Shown: positions 35,606 to 46,843, counted from the first letter of the stretch. The stretch: DNA of 64,000 nt from Primula veris (GCA_963682055.1 OY821742.1:32707060-32771059); one strand, 5' to 3'. Notes: a model not told the origin generated them from the letters alone. Numbers and translations: made by a program.

Positions 35606-35661
35606 GAACTCTTAGCCCATATGACACAATTAAACATTACATCCCAATATTTGTGCCACAC

Positions 35662-36552
35662 TGTCACAGGACTTGGTCAGTGGGTTTGCTATTCATATGG
35701 TTGGGTTGCGAACGTCGTTGGCTAATGATATGATTGGCGTGTTGGATCGTCAAGGGCCGGGTTTGATATGGTTCAAACGACGGGCAGAATCAAGGAGAAA
35801 CACCAAAGGCATTTGGCTGGTTTCGGGATGGTTTTGCGAAGCAGTTTGGCAATGGTTGCCAAGGGATTGGACAACGGATTTTGGTGCGTTCGTTGGGCTG
35901 TTCGATAAGGAGACTTTTGAGTATAAGTGGCTGGAATTTGGTTGAGTGTTGGATAGTCAAAACAGTAGCAAAACACAGCAGCTGTTCAGAGTGCGTTTTG
36001 GCGGGAACGGTTACTTTTGGGACAGCATTTTGTGGGCTGACTGTTGAGGGTTTTTAGGAACACTTGGTACATCACTTTGGCAGCATAATACACTCAAATA
36101 ACTGCCATGGGCAGTTGTCAAGCATGGGGCTTGACAGTTTCTTTAAAAACAGTTTGTAAACTGCCCATGTAAGTGTTATAAATACATGGCAGAATAGCAT
36201 TTCGTTTATGGAGTTTATGAGAGAGTTTTTGGCAGAGTTGCTCTTGTAAATGTGTTGTAAACGAGTCCTTGTAATTGTTAACGGAATTATAATTTAAAGG
36301 TTGGCCAATTGGCTGTAATTTCGGTGTTCGTTTACTTGCGTTTACTTGTCTATGTTGCTGCGTTTTCTGTAACAAAAACCAGCCCTGTTTTGGTGTTGAA
36401 ACGGGCTGCGTTTGAGAGCGATACACGAGTGTTGTGAGTAAAACACGAGTGTACGTGAGTGTTGGTTTGGCTGAGCGAGTCGGGCAGCGATTAAGCCCCG
36501 GTTCGTGCCATCACGAGGGCTGTTTTCTGGAGTGAAAAACAGACCCGTGACA
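35662..36552 (+). repeat. 5' LTR of the 2.9-kb element
   Basis: 891 bp, identical in length to the 3' copy. TGTCACAGGACTTGG start; CCCGTGACA end, directly followed by the primer-binding site. A tataaatacatgg word near 36178 is a TATA-box candidate. Confidence 0.92.
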
Positions 36553-36554
36553 AC

Positions 36555-36567
36555 TGGTATCAGAGCC
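36555..36567 (+). other. primer-binding site
   Basis: tggtatcagagcc two bases after the 5' LTR, complementary to initiator tRNA-Met. Confidence 0.92.
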
Positions 36568-37665
36568 AGGTTTGCGATGGCTGTGACAAGAACGAAACGG
36601 ACAAAAAACTCTCGCTGGATGAAAGACTCAATCGTCGATGTTCTCTTATGGTAGAGGGCGAAGTTTTGGCAGCGTGGCGTTGCCAAAATCGACACGAAAT
36701 GACTGCTGTTCGACATTGTTTTGAACAGCGATGTTCTATGGTGAACATCAATTTTCGGAAGTCAATTGCGAAGAAAAATGGACTTACGCAAGGGCTGAGA
36801 TTTGGGAAAACAGAAGTGGAGACTTCGAGTTAGTTTTTCGAAAAAATAGTGTAGCGTGATGTTGCACGAAAAATTGGAAATGTTGGTTGTTCAAACAGAA
36901 ATGGGACAACAACAAAATGAGGGATCAAAAGACTTTCGGTTGTCTTTGATCAAACTGGTTATTGGTTCGATGTGTGGCTGATTTCGGGAATCAAAATAGT
37001 GGAGTAAGTGGCGGTTAATGCAAGACAAATACTAGTTATCTTGCAACGGAAGAGGACCAAACTTATGTTTTGTTCGCTGGAATTTTCACATCGTTATTGG
37101 GTATAAATTTCAGAATACAAAACGCGGAAACAAAATGGCAGCATACGACAAACGCAAGGTAGTTATGGGGTATCTTGTGCAAGTCGAAGGGCTAGATTTT
37201 GGGTTTTGTATGCTGGAATTGAGGGCTGTTCGAGAGGGGTTTGGACAGTAGGATTTGGAGCGGATTAGAGACTCCGCGACATTAATTATTTCGGAAACGT
37301 GATCTTCGAAATAGAAAGAAACCGGTGGCTGTTTGAGACGGACTTCACAGCGGGTTTCAAAAGGGAAAACAAGAGGAAACATAATGGTTGTTCGAGACGT
37401 ATATCGAGGAAACAATGTTTCAAACGAGGAAAAATCTGGACTGTTGGAGATGGACTTCGGGCAATGGGTTTTTGTGGGAAAAATCTGCCTAAGGAGTGAG
37501 GTTGGATTGCAGGTTTTGTACAACGGAAACGAGTTGTGGAAAATCTGATCTGTGCGAGAAGTATGGGCTATCCTGCGGGTTAGACGAGGACCGAACTTTG
37601 GTATCGAATGCTGTAATAAACACTTAATTCATCGAGGGCGATGAATGGCTTAGGTGCGGGAGGTT
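36568..37665 (+). other. non-coding internal region of the 2.9-kb element
   Basis: Only short, unrelated frames. An ATG at about 36577 opens MAVTRTKRTKNSRW but stops after about 25 residues. No pol motif is seen. The last bases (gcgggaggtt) serve as polypurine tract. Confidence 0.7.
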
Positions 37666-38556
37666 TGTCACAGGACTTGGTCAGTGGGTTTGCTATTCAT
37701 ATGGTTGGGTTGCGAACGTCGTTGGCTAATGATATGATTGGCGTGTTGGATCGTCAAGGGCCGGGTTTGATATGGTTCAAACGACGGGCAGAATCAAGGA
37801 GAAACACCAAAGGCATTTGGCTGGTTTCGGGATGGTTTTGCGAAGCAGTTTGGCAATGGTTGCCAAGGGATTGGACAACGGATTTTGGTGCATTTGTTGG
37901 GCTGTTCGATAAGGAGACTTTTGAGTATAATTGGCTGGAATTTGGTTGAGTGTTGGACATTCAAAACAGTAGCAAAACACAGCAGCTGCTCAGAGTGCGT
38001 TTTGGCGGGAACGGTTACTTTTGGGACAACATTTTGTGGGCTGACTGTTGAGGGTTTTTAGGAACTCTTGGTACACCACTTTGGCAGCATAATACACTCA
38101 AATAACTGCCATGGGCAGTTGTCAAGCATGGGGCTTGACAGTTTCTTTAAAAACAGTTTGTAAACTGCCCATGTATGTGTTATAAATACATGGCAGAATA
38201 GCATTTCGTTTATGGAGTTTATGAGAGAGTTTTTGGCAGAGTTGCTCTTGTAAATGTGTTGTAAACGAGTCCTTGTAATTGTTAACGGAATTATAATTTA
38301 AAGGTTGGCCAATTGGCTGTAATTTCGGTGTTCGTTTACTTGCGTTTACTTGTCTATGTTGTTGCGTTTTCTGTCACAAAAACCAGCCCTGTTTTGGTGT
38401 TGAAACGGGCTGCGTTTGAGAGCGATGCACGAGTGTTGTGAGTAAAACACGAGTGTACGTGAGTGTTGGTTTGGCTGAGCGAGTCGGGCAGCGATTAAGC
38501 CCCGGTTCGTGCCATCACGAGGGCTGTTTTCTGGAGTGAAAAACAGACCCGTGACA
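37666..38556 (+). repeat. 3' LTR of the 2.9-kb element
   Basis: 891 bp, same ends as the 5' LTR, about 13 substitutions and no net length change. Confidence 0.92.
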
Positions 38557-39497
38557 CACGCCATCTGGTTGACATGGTTTAAACATCCTAGCCCATTAAA
38601 CTCAGGCATTGTTATGTAAAGGGAAACATAATGAGCTTACAAACAACAGGAGAACAAATCTGGTATGAGATTCTAATTATATTTTCCTAATTAGCAAATT
38701 ATTCAAGACTTTCATACGAACTAATATACAGGTTTTTTATATTTGTAACATATGAGTACATGCCAACGATCCAATTTTTTCTGGTGTGAACCAAAATTAC
38801 GATCTAGAAATGAAATTAAGTTAAATTTAATTCACATGGGCAAGGAAAAATAAATTGAAAGATACACATGAAAAATGCTAGATCATATGAATGACAAAGT
38901 CAGAACTATCATCGAAATAGTATTTCGTACCTTTGATATCCTTTCGCTTTTGTGGTAACAAGGTAAATACAATGCATATTAAGGTCGGTATAATCACCGT
39001 TCTAGCGATACTGAATATCTCAGTCTAAAAATCGGTCATTGTAACGATGAACTATTGTTACAAGATAAAAAGAGAATAAAATGAAAAAGGTAAAACAGAG
39101 GAGCGATCAAGATTGTGACTGAAAATAGAATTGTAAGACGAGCTTTTATAGAAAAATTTAGTACATTATGGGTGTAAGCGGCGCTCAAACCCTAAATGAT
39201 CTGAGGGCGACGCGACCTACATTTGGGCCTATTTAAATTAAGTCTTTTCACGCTGACAAAGCCTATCCAAAATCCAAATTACTTACCCGAACCCAATTGC
39301 TACCGGATCAGGTTTCCTTTTAACACCTGGCTGGGCAATTAACTCTTGCTTCAATTATTATTATTTTAGAATAACAGTGGTACAATATATGTGGCTTACG
39401 TTTCTAAGCCACCTTTGGCTTAAATTTTGGGACGAATGTATTTTAACGGACGTTTATCTTGTTAGTCGCAAATCAACAAATATCTTAATGATAGCTT
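38557..39497. other. gene-free stretch
   Basis: No gene recognised. Contains the first copy (39196-39285) of a 90-bp direct repeat whose second copy follows the copia fragment at 39975-40065. Confidence 0.5.
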
Positions 39498-40065
39498 GCC
39501 TTGTTAAAAACTTTTCGAAGTATTCCTGATTATAAAATTTCTACGAGCTTTGGTTGTTTATCTTATGCACAAACATCTCATGTAGGACGCAAGTTTCCAA
39601 CTCGTGGGGAACCTTGCATTTTTTAGGATATCCACCCCATCACCACAGATAAGATCTATTTAATCTTGATACAAAGAAAATATTCATCTCAAAAGATGTT
39701 ACGTTTTCTGAAAATGATTTTTTATCTGATAAACAAAGCACACATTATAGCAATCCTCCAGAAACCCCATAACTTTCACAAAGTAGCACATATCTTAATG
39801 AATCACTTGACCACACAGCCAAAAAAACCACTCTAGAAACAAACCAATTTATTTTACCTAGAGTTTTTTGAATACTTGTGGGGAAAACCCCAATTTTATT
39901 TTTTTTCCCTAAAGTAAACAACAGTACAACCCAACAAACTCCGTTATCCCAAAGTGACGTTGTTGAAACAAACACAGACGATCTGAGGGCAACACGAGCT
40001 ACGTTAGGTCCTATTTAAATTAAGTCAAATTTTCACGCTGGCAAGGCCTATCCAAAATGCAAATA
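39196..40065. repeat. pair of ~90-bp direct repeats flanking a copia fragment
   Basis: gatctgagggcgacgcgacc.. at 39199 and gatctgagggcaacacgagc.. at 39978 share cctatttaaattaagtc, cacgctg and gcctatccaaaat words. About 780 bp apart. Copy 2 overlaps the end of the copia-like frame. Confidence 0.75.
39498..40005 (+). pseudogene. copia pol fragment (integrase-RT linker)
   Basis: The frame at 39501 onward reads SFGCLSYAQTSHVGRKFPTR, CIFLGYPP, a TAA, then LDTKKIFISKDVTFSEND, another TAA near 39769, and a polar Ser/Thr/Gln-rich linker ending DVVETNTDDL. This order (FGCLSY..FLGYP..KIFISRDV) is the C-terminal end of copia integrase. No RT or LTR adjoins, so it is an isolated remnant. Confidence 0.75.
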
Positions 40066-41822
40066 TAACCTGTTACAAAACAAAACCATCAGAGACACAA
40101 ATAATAGAATATTGGAAATAAATAACATCGCCACTTCTGAAAATGGCGTTGTGCTTTTCCAGTTCAAAAATTGGATTCCAAAAGTAAAGTTTACCTGAAT
40201 GCATATAGTCCATAATTTATTTTTCTCTTTTGATGCCTATAGTGGCTATGATTCCGCAATTTTATTTCCACTTCCGTGAATAGTATATAATATGCGATGA
40301 ATAACTTGTGTTTACAGAATTCAAATATCCTTACTTTTTTTTGTAGTAATATCCTACACAAACATATTTTTATAAAAAATATATATACTTATCCAAGTGC
40401 TAATTATACGAGATTACTCGGGAAACACATATTTTCCCTTGATAACTATCTTTCGAAATAGATTAAATGATTAATTATATCCATTTTACTCCAGCAATCA
40501 ATCTTTCCTGCTCAAGCTTTAGATTCTAATAAATCCCTTTAGTTATATGCTAGAACAAAAGAAATGGATGAACTGAATAAACAAGCTTTAAAGTACTATT
40601 TAAACTTTTCCTTTAGGAGGTAATGAGACCAACTCAACTGAGGAAACGTCATCCACAGTTCATGTTGGTTAATGTTTGTACCAATAAAAAAAAAAGGAAC
40701 CAACTTGAAATTCTGCCTTATGCAAAAGTAATTTTGAATATTTTAATTTTTGTTTTACTTGTAAAAATACTCAGACAACAGTATGAGATTTCTTTTTCCA
40801 ACCAAAAAAAAATCATCTACAAAGTTCAAACTACAATTTGATCCATACAATTTGCACGTGTTGCGCCTAGTAAACACTTTTTAGGGTTACTGGAATATTA
40901 CCCACTCCTGAGTTTACCAAACAATTTTTTTAAATATTAAAAAAAAAAAAACAATCTTCTGCTTGCAACCAAACAATACCTTAAGAACCTTTTTTGTTCT
41001 TCGGAACTAGCAACTATAATTAAGCTACATCTTAAGGGAAATTAGCATATACCTTCATATATCTGGTAAATCGCTTATTTGCTATGAACTTAGTAACTTG
41101 TTGATGATCTGCTTTATCCTTTTGCCTCAAGTCTTCCTTCTCCTAGCAAGTGTTGTTGTTAAAGGAAACATTTCTAAATAAGAACAACAATGAAGAACCT
41201 ATTGCCTTAACCTAATGGAAAAAGCCAAACCGAAAAAGGTTTCGGACGGTACACCGAAATAAGGTTCAATAAATAATTACTAACGAAATGTAATTACTGA
41301 ACTTGTGTTGATAAATGATATAGAAATGAAACCTATGTGTTGTTCTAACAATTAAACAAGCGCAAGTAAATGGTTAACGAATAAGCGTACCTTTCTTGCT
41401 CAATAAATTAACATGATCAGATTGTATATTTCTAAGTCGGAGTCGATTGTTCAACAATCTGTCCTTAAGATCTATTCGTCCCCTACCGTCTTGGCTTATA
41501 GGATACGGACGCTGACCTCCCAGGATAAAACGACTTTCAAGAAATAAGAAAGTGGAAGCACACTTCTTATTTACGAATTAGAAAATGACAAGAATTTCTT
41601 GTAAACAGAATGAATTACGGACAGAGAGAAAAAGGATATTCTTATATATGAATATGCAAAATGCAGTGAAGAAAAACACAGGGTTAGGGATATTTAAATA
41701 GGAAATGAAGTGGTGCGAAGTGAAAAGAGACGACTGTTCATAATAGACACGACTTTTCATAAACAGGGGACTGAATCGGGACATTTTCAAACTGCCGGGA
41801 TCAAATTGCGAAAAGACGCAAC
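40066..41822. other. unrecognised non-coding stretch
   Basis: No supported gene. Part of it (about 41230-41822) may belong to the copia LTR that ends at 42477, whose left edge is uncertain. Confidence 0.4.
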
Positions 41823-42477
41823 TGTTGGTATTGTTACCGTTAGAGATAATTATATATTTTTTCAGGAACACCATATGCTTAGTAAAAAATATTATGTGTT
41901 GGGAACACGTGCTCGCGTGTACACCACACCACACAACATCGCATTGCACCGTGCCTCGCCATGACCACGTGCCATGTGCCACGTTTCACGGGTCGCGGGA
42001 TGAGGGTTGTGGGATGCAGATTATGGGTCGCAGGTTACAAGTCACGGGACATGGGCTCGGGCTCCAATCGTCTTCGCCGACCGTCGCCGCGAGAGCCAAA
42101 GGTCAAACCCGAGACAAGACTCGAGCAAGACTCACCCCAATCGCGTGCGAAAAGTTTAGAGCCCCAACTTCTTAGTCCATGATGGGTGTATATGAACACT
42201 CAATTCTCACAAACCTCACCAATGTGGGATAGAGATTTTTCTCCACATTTGCATAAATGAGATCAAGTGTGTTTTACCCGGAATGGTGCACGATCCTGAC
42301 TTTGGAGGCCAATATCTTTCACCCCGGTTATCGGTTTTGGATGTGTGATATACCATTTTGAAGCTCATATAACATACTTCAATTTGGTACCAACCACGTT
42401 CCGTTTCGTGGTCCTTAACACGTTTAAACCAGTCCCTCAAACTCGACAAAACTGGTTATATATATATATTACCAACA
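41823..42477 (-). repeat. probable copia LTR
   Basis: Ends are mutually inverted: TGTTGGTA at 41823 and TACCAACA at 42477. To the right, atcctccacatg reads on the minus strand as a catgtggaggat purine tract beside TGTTGG, the usual polypurine tract and 3' LTR start, so this looks like the 3' LTR of a minus-strand copia. The left edge could lie further left. It has a TA run at 42457-42470. Confidence 0.5.
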
Positions 42478-42635
42478 ATCCTCCACATGAATGATATGGC
42501 CCTGGAATCCTATGACTTTTAGAGAAAGGTTGTCTTTCGAACATTCAATCTTCCATAGCGAAATATCATCGAATATACTTGCCAATCAGTGAACGCAATG
42601 TCTTGAACTGTTTGCCATTTAGTGCATACCAAGAC
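42478..42635. other. segment between two copia LTRs
   Basis: Short sequence between a copia polypurine tract (42478-42489) and the edge of copia-2. Presumably 3' internal sequence of the element whose LTR ends at 42477. No domain recognised. Confidence 0.35.
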
Positions 42636-42992
42636 TGAAAAACACGTTTGCCTTATGTTCCGAATGTTGTTACGCATTTGAGTTACAACTGAGTTTTGTT
42701 TCAATTATAACTGAATAGTTCTGACAGAATAATAAATAACACACGATGTTTAACTACGAACTTTGATGTGCTCACCACACCTACGTTTCTGAGGCACTCA
42801 CCCAGTATTTATTGATATTGTCAAACTTACAATAGTAGACTCAAATCTTACAATATTCAATGACTTTCTCACTAGTATTTGCCTATGATCAAATTATTGC
42901 TCTTAACTAACACCTCTCAATATCTAATGATATCCCATCACGAATTTCTCTCAAAAAATAATATTTTCTCTCTAATATTTTATGGGCGTCTC
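42636..42992 (-). repeat. copia-2 3' LTR, outer part
   Basis: Starts TGAAAAACACGTTTGCC, matching TGAAAAGCACGTTTCCC at 63038. Interrupted at 42992 by gypsy-2 and resumed at 53628. Confidence 0.9.
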
Positions 42993-43075
42993 TGTAACAT
43001 CCCGTATTTTTATAAGTAATTTTTATTCATGATTTAATTTATCCAAAATCGTTTTATACAAAATTGTACCAAAAA
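42993..43075 (+). repeat. 5' LTR stub of gypsy-2
   Basis: The first about 80 bp match the 3' LTR start at 51749 through caaaatt.taccaaaaac, then switch to leader sequence (gatcggtcgttttccc). accaaaaac is common to both sides, so the deletion joint shows microhomology. Confidence 0.88.
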
Positions 43076-43345
43076 CGATCGGTCGTTTTCCCGTCGAAAT
43101 TTTTCAGACCTCACTGGAAGAATTTGTACCAAAAACGATCGGTCGTTTTCCCAAAACGATCGGTCGAATTTTTGGTGATCTCACTGGAAGGATTTTGATC
43201 AAAAACGATCGGTCGTTTTGTCCAAAATGATCGGTCATGTTCTGGCAATTTTGCTATTTTTCTCGTTATACTTTAAACGCTCATAACTTTTTCGTTTTAA
43301 CTCCGATTCTAGTTCCGCTTGAACCGTTGGCTTCGTTTTTCAGTA
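43069..43345 (+). repeat. cgatcggtcg module in gypsy-2 leader
   Basis: Repeated blocks of cactggaagaatttgtacc plus aaaacgatcggtcgtttt, followed by ttcgttttaactccgattct and gttccgcttgaacc. Both halves occur, reverse-complemented, in the copia-3 LTRs. Confidence 0.9.
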
Positions 43346-43553
43346 CTCTATCTTTCTGACGTTTCAGAATTTTCAGTTTCTATTTTTGAAAAAGTCAAAG
43401 CATTATATCGTCGAAATTGAGAATTCGTAAAAATCAGTTATTGAACCTTATAAAGCTTGATCAAGTGACTAATTTGTAAACCGAGCTTTTATCATGTATG
43501 AGTAGTAGTGTTGAGTAAGACAACTAAAGTGTCGGTTTTAAATGTATGTAGTA

Positions 43554-44153
43554 ATGGCGATTACCACAAGGACTAGTGGAAGGAGACCAGCTACACGCGG
43601 GGGCGCATCACCACCAAGCGGTGCGGCTACCCGAGGTAGGGAAAATAGAAGAGGAAGAAGAGCTCCAAGGAGGCGTGGAGCAACTTGAGGAGGAAGGGCT
43701 GCTAGAGGTCGTGAGGGGAGAGGTAACACTAATGCCCCACCACCTGAGCAACCCGAGCCTGAGAATGTGTATGAGGAAGTGAATGTGGAAGAAGAAGAGA
43801 CTTTTGCACCTGAACCGGAAACGGTCAATGCTAATCAAGTGATGACCGACCTTCAAAAGGTGGTGCAAATGATGGTGCAAAATGCACAAGCTGGGTGTTC
43901 AAGCAACAATGGATTTCTTAACTTCACCCGATTGGGGGCTCCGACTTTCGATGGGATAGGTGAACCATCCATAGCTGAGGGATGGGTGGACGAAATGGAG
44001 AAATACCTATCGGCAGCGGGGATAGTTAATGGGGAACAACGGGTGAATATGGCCCAGTTTCACCTAAAGGGTGAAGCACGGAAGTGGTGGTTAGGGATCG
44101 TGGATACTTACGACTTAACCAACATCGACTGGTATGAATTCATCGAAAATTGA
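43554..44153 (+). pseudogene. gypsy-2 gag, truncated
   Basis: ATG at 43554 opens MAITTRTSGRRPATRGG, a TGA at 43686 interrupts the Arg/Gly-rich head, then the same frame continues through the acidic tract and the gag domain (TRLGAPTFDGIG, WVDEMEKYLSAAG, GEARKWW) to DWYEFIE. There it fuses to RT-end sequence and stops at 44153. The zinc knuckle, protease and most of RT are missing. Confidence 0.88.
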
Positions 44154-44370
44154 GGCGGTTTCGAAATGGGTACAACCGAGGAATGTGTTCGAGATTCGAA
44201 GTTTCTTGGGCTTAGCGGGATACTATCGACGGTTCGTCAAGGATTTCTCGAAGTTAGCGACTCCAATGACTCACCTTACCAAGAAAGGGGTGAAGTTTGT
44301 GTGGAGTGAGGCTTGCGAGAAAGCTTTCCTAGAGCTCAAGAAGCGGTTGACTAGTTCTCCCATACTAGTT
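44154..44370 (+). pseudogene. gypsy-2 RT C-terminal remnant
   Basis: [38 protein letters not shown] and [18 protein letters not shown] match the RT-RNase H connection of gypsy-1. It is in a different frame from gag (frame of 44134) and is cut at SSPILV by copia-3; the next residues resume at 49266. Confidence 0.88.
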
Positions 44371-45526
44371 TGTTGAACTTAGAGTTCAATAATGATTTTG
44401 ATTATAACTTTGATTATGCGTTTAATGATTTTACGATTTCGATGATATAATGCTTGTCTTGTCCAAAAATAGAAAACGTATATTTCAGGTCTTTAAATGA
44501 TAGAGCATTCGATAATGAAGCCATAGGTTCAAGCAGAACCAGAATCGGAGCTAAAACGAAGAAGCTACAAGCTTTCGAAGGTTTGCGAGACCAGGACAAC
44601 ATCGACCGATCGACTGGACAAAAACGACCGATCGTTTTTGGTCCAAATTCTTCCAGTGAGCAGGTCGAAAAAACGACCGATCGTTTCTCAGAAACGACCG
44701 ATCGTTTTCTAAAAACGACCGATCGACTGTAGAAAACGACCGATCGTTTTCTACAGATTTCGAAAACAGCTTTTCAGCTTTTTCTGGAAAACAGCTTAAA
44801 ACCTCTGAAAAATAGCCTCAACCACTTCCAACGGTCATAACACAGAAAAACAAACTTTGTGACCATATATACCTCAAACATCTTTCTTCAAACACATCAA
44901 TCTATCATCCTAAAAACCTCTCTTAATCAAAACCCAAATTATCACCATTTTGGTGAAAATATTCGAAAAAGAGGAAATTAAGAAGAAACCGATTCAAGCT
45001 CGAACAACAACAAAGACTCACCAATTAGCTTATTTAGAAGCAAATAGAATAGTGAGTGTAGTTACATTTTTGTAACAAAATTGTAAACGAGTATTTTATA
45101 AACTCATTTTTGTGAGCGAGTGATCGGGTAGAGGCTTTGTAAGCAAGTGAAGCTTAAAAGCTCTAGGTCTTTCATTTCGGGACACTCATAAAGTGAGGGG
45201 GAGCTTAATCGGTCGATTAGCTCATTAGGATTGTAATATCCGGGAAAAGAATTTTTAGTGAAATACTCGGTAGTACCGAGGAGAGGACGTAGGAGCATTT
45301 TGCCGAACCTCTATAAATCACGGTGTCATCTTCTTCCCTTAAACTTTTATTTTCCGCAAATATTTATTCTTGCTTGCTTGCGTTTGAATTTATTAACGAT
45401 TATTAACGCTTAAGCTTAGAATTGCGTAAGTTCGGGTGTTAGTTGCACTTAAGTTTTAATTAGGCGAAAATCGACATAAACCTTATTCACCCCCCCCTCT
45501 AAGGTTTATCCGCACACGGGCCAACA
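44371..45526 (+). repeat. copia-3 5' LTR
   Basis: 1156 bp, TGTTGAACTTAG to GGGCCAACA. It carries six cgaccgatc words at 44607-44750, tatatacctc near 44869, and an eight-base C run near the 3' end. Confidence 0.93.
44500..44760 (+). repeat. cgaccgatcg module in the copia-3 5' LTR
   Basis: Six close copies of cgaccgatcg, mostly as acgaccgatcgtttt, preceded by ggttcaagcagaaccagaat and gctaaaacgaagaagctaca. This is the gypsy leader module in inverted orientation; the 3' LTR copy is at 48224-48484. Confidence 0.9.
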
Positions 45527-45528
45527 AT

Positions 45529-45541
45529 TGGTATCAGAGCC
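45529..45541 (+). other. copia-3 primer-binding site
   Basis: tggtatcagagcc two bases after the 5' LTR, complementary to initiator tRNA-Met. Confidence 0.92.
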
Positions 45542-45588
45542 GAGGCTCTTGTATATAGGAATCTAACGATTTTAGAGTTAAGATCCGT

Positions 45589-46782
45589 ATGGCTAATCTA
45601 TACCATTTTACTTCCGCTATTGCTTCATCACCCAATACTCCACCATTTTTTGATGGGGTAAATTATTCATATTGGAAGGATAGGATGAGTATGTTCCTAC
45701 AAAGCTATAATGTTAATCTTTGGAAGATTATTAAAGTAGGATATTCCGCACCTACATCCAAAAATAGCGAGAACCCAATCCCCGTAGAGGACCTAGATAA
45801 CGCTCAACTAGAAGCCTACTCTACTAACGCCAAAGCGATGTACACTATTGTTTGTGCCGTTTCTCCTAACGAGTACAACAAAATTTCCGCTTGTAAAACC
45901 GCTAAGGGTATGTGGGATAAGCTAGTAGTAATGCATGAAGAGACTAACCAAGTTAAGGATTGCAAACTCCAACTATTAGTTCATGACTACGAGCTTTTTA
46001 AAATGAGCGAGGGTGAAACCATTTCCGATATGCTTGCTAGGTTTACAACTATTACTAATGGATTAACATCTCTTGGTAAGTGTTTGTCTTCTAAGGAAAT
46101 GGTCTCAAAGGTGATTCGGAGCTTACCGAAAGAATGGGAACCAAAGGTCACCGCAATTCAAGAGGCACATGATATGAACACCTACACCCTTGATGCGTTG
46201 ACGGGTTCACTCCTCACTCACGAAATCACCCTCAATAGTCACAAGCCAATCTCGAAAAAGAGGGAGATAGCTTTCAAAGGAACAACTTGTGACGAAAGCG
46301 ATGAGCTATCCAATGACGACGAAAATTCAATGCAAATCATTCGAATCGTCAAGGAAATACTCAAGCTAAAAGACCACCGCAAACATAAAGGTAAATCGTC
46401 AAATAATTCAATTTATTCTAACGATTTTGTTTGCTACACTTGTGGTAATGAAGGACACATGGCGAGAGATTGCGTCAAGAATCGCAAGAGCAAAGGCAAG
46501 AAGAAGAGATCCGCTTCAAGCTCTAGCGATAGCTCCGACCAAGATGAAGTCGCTCACCTTGGTTGCTATATGGCCATGGAAGACAACCATGAACAAAGCC
46601 TCTCTTCCTCAAGCGAAAGTGACAACGATGAGGTAAAAGATTTTTCCCATGATGAATTAATTCATATGTGTGGAATCTATTCCGAAAAACTTCCTAAGCT
46701 TGTAGAGAAGGTTAAATCTCTTAAAAGGATAAATTCTTCTCTCAATAAAGAAATAAGATCCTTGACAAGAGATAAAAAATGA
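45589..46782 (+). CDS. gag: copia-3 Gag, N-terminal part with CCHC knuckle
   Basis: 398-codon frame from MANLYHFTSAIASS. Residues about 20-60 (PPFFDGVNYSYWKDRM and LWKIIKVGY) match the copia Gag N-terminal domain; about 80-215 form the UBN2-type capsid region (ETISDMLARFTTITNGL). A zinc knuckle CYTCGNEGHMARDC lies near residue 283, followed by a Lys/Ser/Asp-rich low-complexity region. The frame ends in an A-run at 46782 where the downstream coiled-coil part continues in another frame, so a one-base shift probably broke a longer Gag. Gag would package RNA into particles; reverse transcription would need enzymes from another element. Confidence 0.88.
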   Translation: MANLYHFTSAIASSPNTPPFFDGVNYSYWKDRMSMFLQSYNVNLWKIIKVGYSAPTSKNSENPIPVEDLDNAQLEAYSTNAKAMYTIVCAVSPNEYNKISACKTAKGMWDKLVVMHEETNQVKDCKLQLLVHDYELFKMSEGETISDMLARFTTITNGLTSLGKCLSSKEMVSKVIRSLPKEWEPKVTAIQEAHDMNTYTLDALTGSLLTHEITLNSHKPISKKREIAFKGTTCDESDELSNDDENSMQIIRIVKEILKLKDHRKHKGKSSNNSIYSNDFVCYTCGNEGHMARDCVKNRKSKGKKKRSASSSSDSSDQDEVAHLGCYMAMEDNHEQSLSSSSESDNDEVKDFSHDELIHMCGIYSEKLPKLVEKVKSLKRINSSLNKEIRSLTRDKK

Positions 46783-46843
46783 AAATGAGTCTATTCCGAA
46801 ATAGTCATTTTCTTTAAGTGATATAGATGACGAAAAGGAAGAC

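Larger units (their letters stand above)
35662..38556 (+). mobile_element. small non-autonomous LTR retrotransposon (2.9 kb)
   Basis: Two 891-bp LTRs (TGTCACAGG..CGTGACA) flank 1113 bp of internal sequence with a perfect initiator-Met primer-binding site and a short purine tract (gcgggaggt). TSD cacac/cacgc (35657-35661, 38557-38561) has one change. I find no gag, protease, RT or integrase in any frame. Size and content fit a LARD/TRIM-like non-autonomous element. I counted about 13 LTR differences by eye, so the insertion is fairly young. Confidence 0.92.

Noticed and set aside
37110..37523. 137-residue minus-strand frame and overlapping plus-strand frames inside the 2.9-kb LTR element
   Set aside because: Frames on both strands overlap and none shows gag or pol motifs.
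41825..42182. GC-richer overlapping plus-strand frames near a copia LTR
   Set aside because: They lie within the probable LTR 41823-42477; two frames are open over the same bases and neither shows a domain.
46427..46636. Alternative 69-residue frame overlapping copia-3 gag
   Set aside because: It is a shadow of the gag frame over the zinc-knuckle region, with no independent motif.
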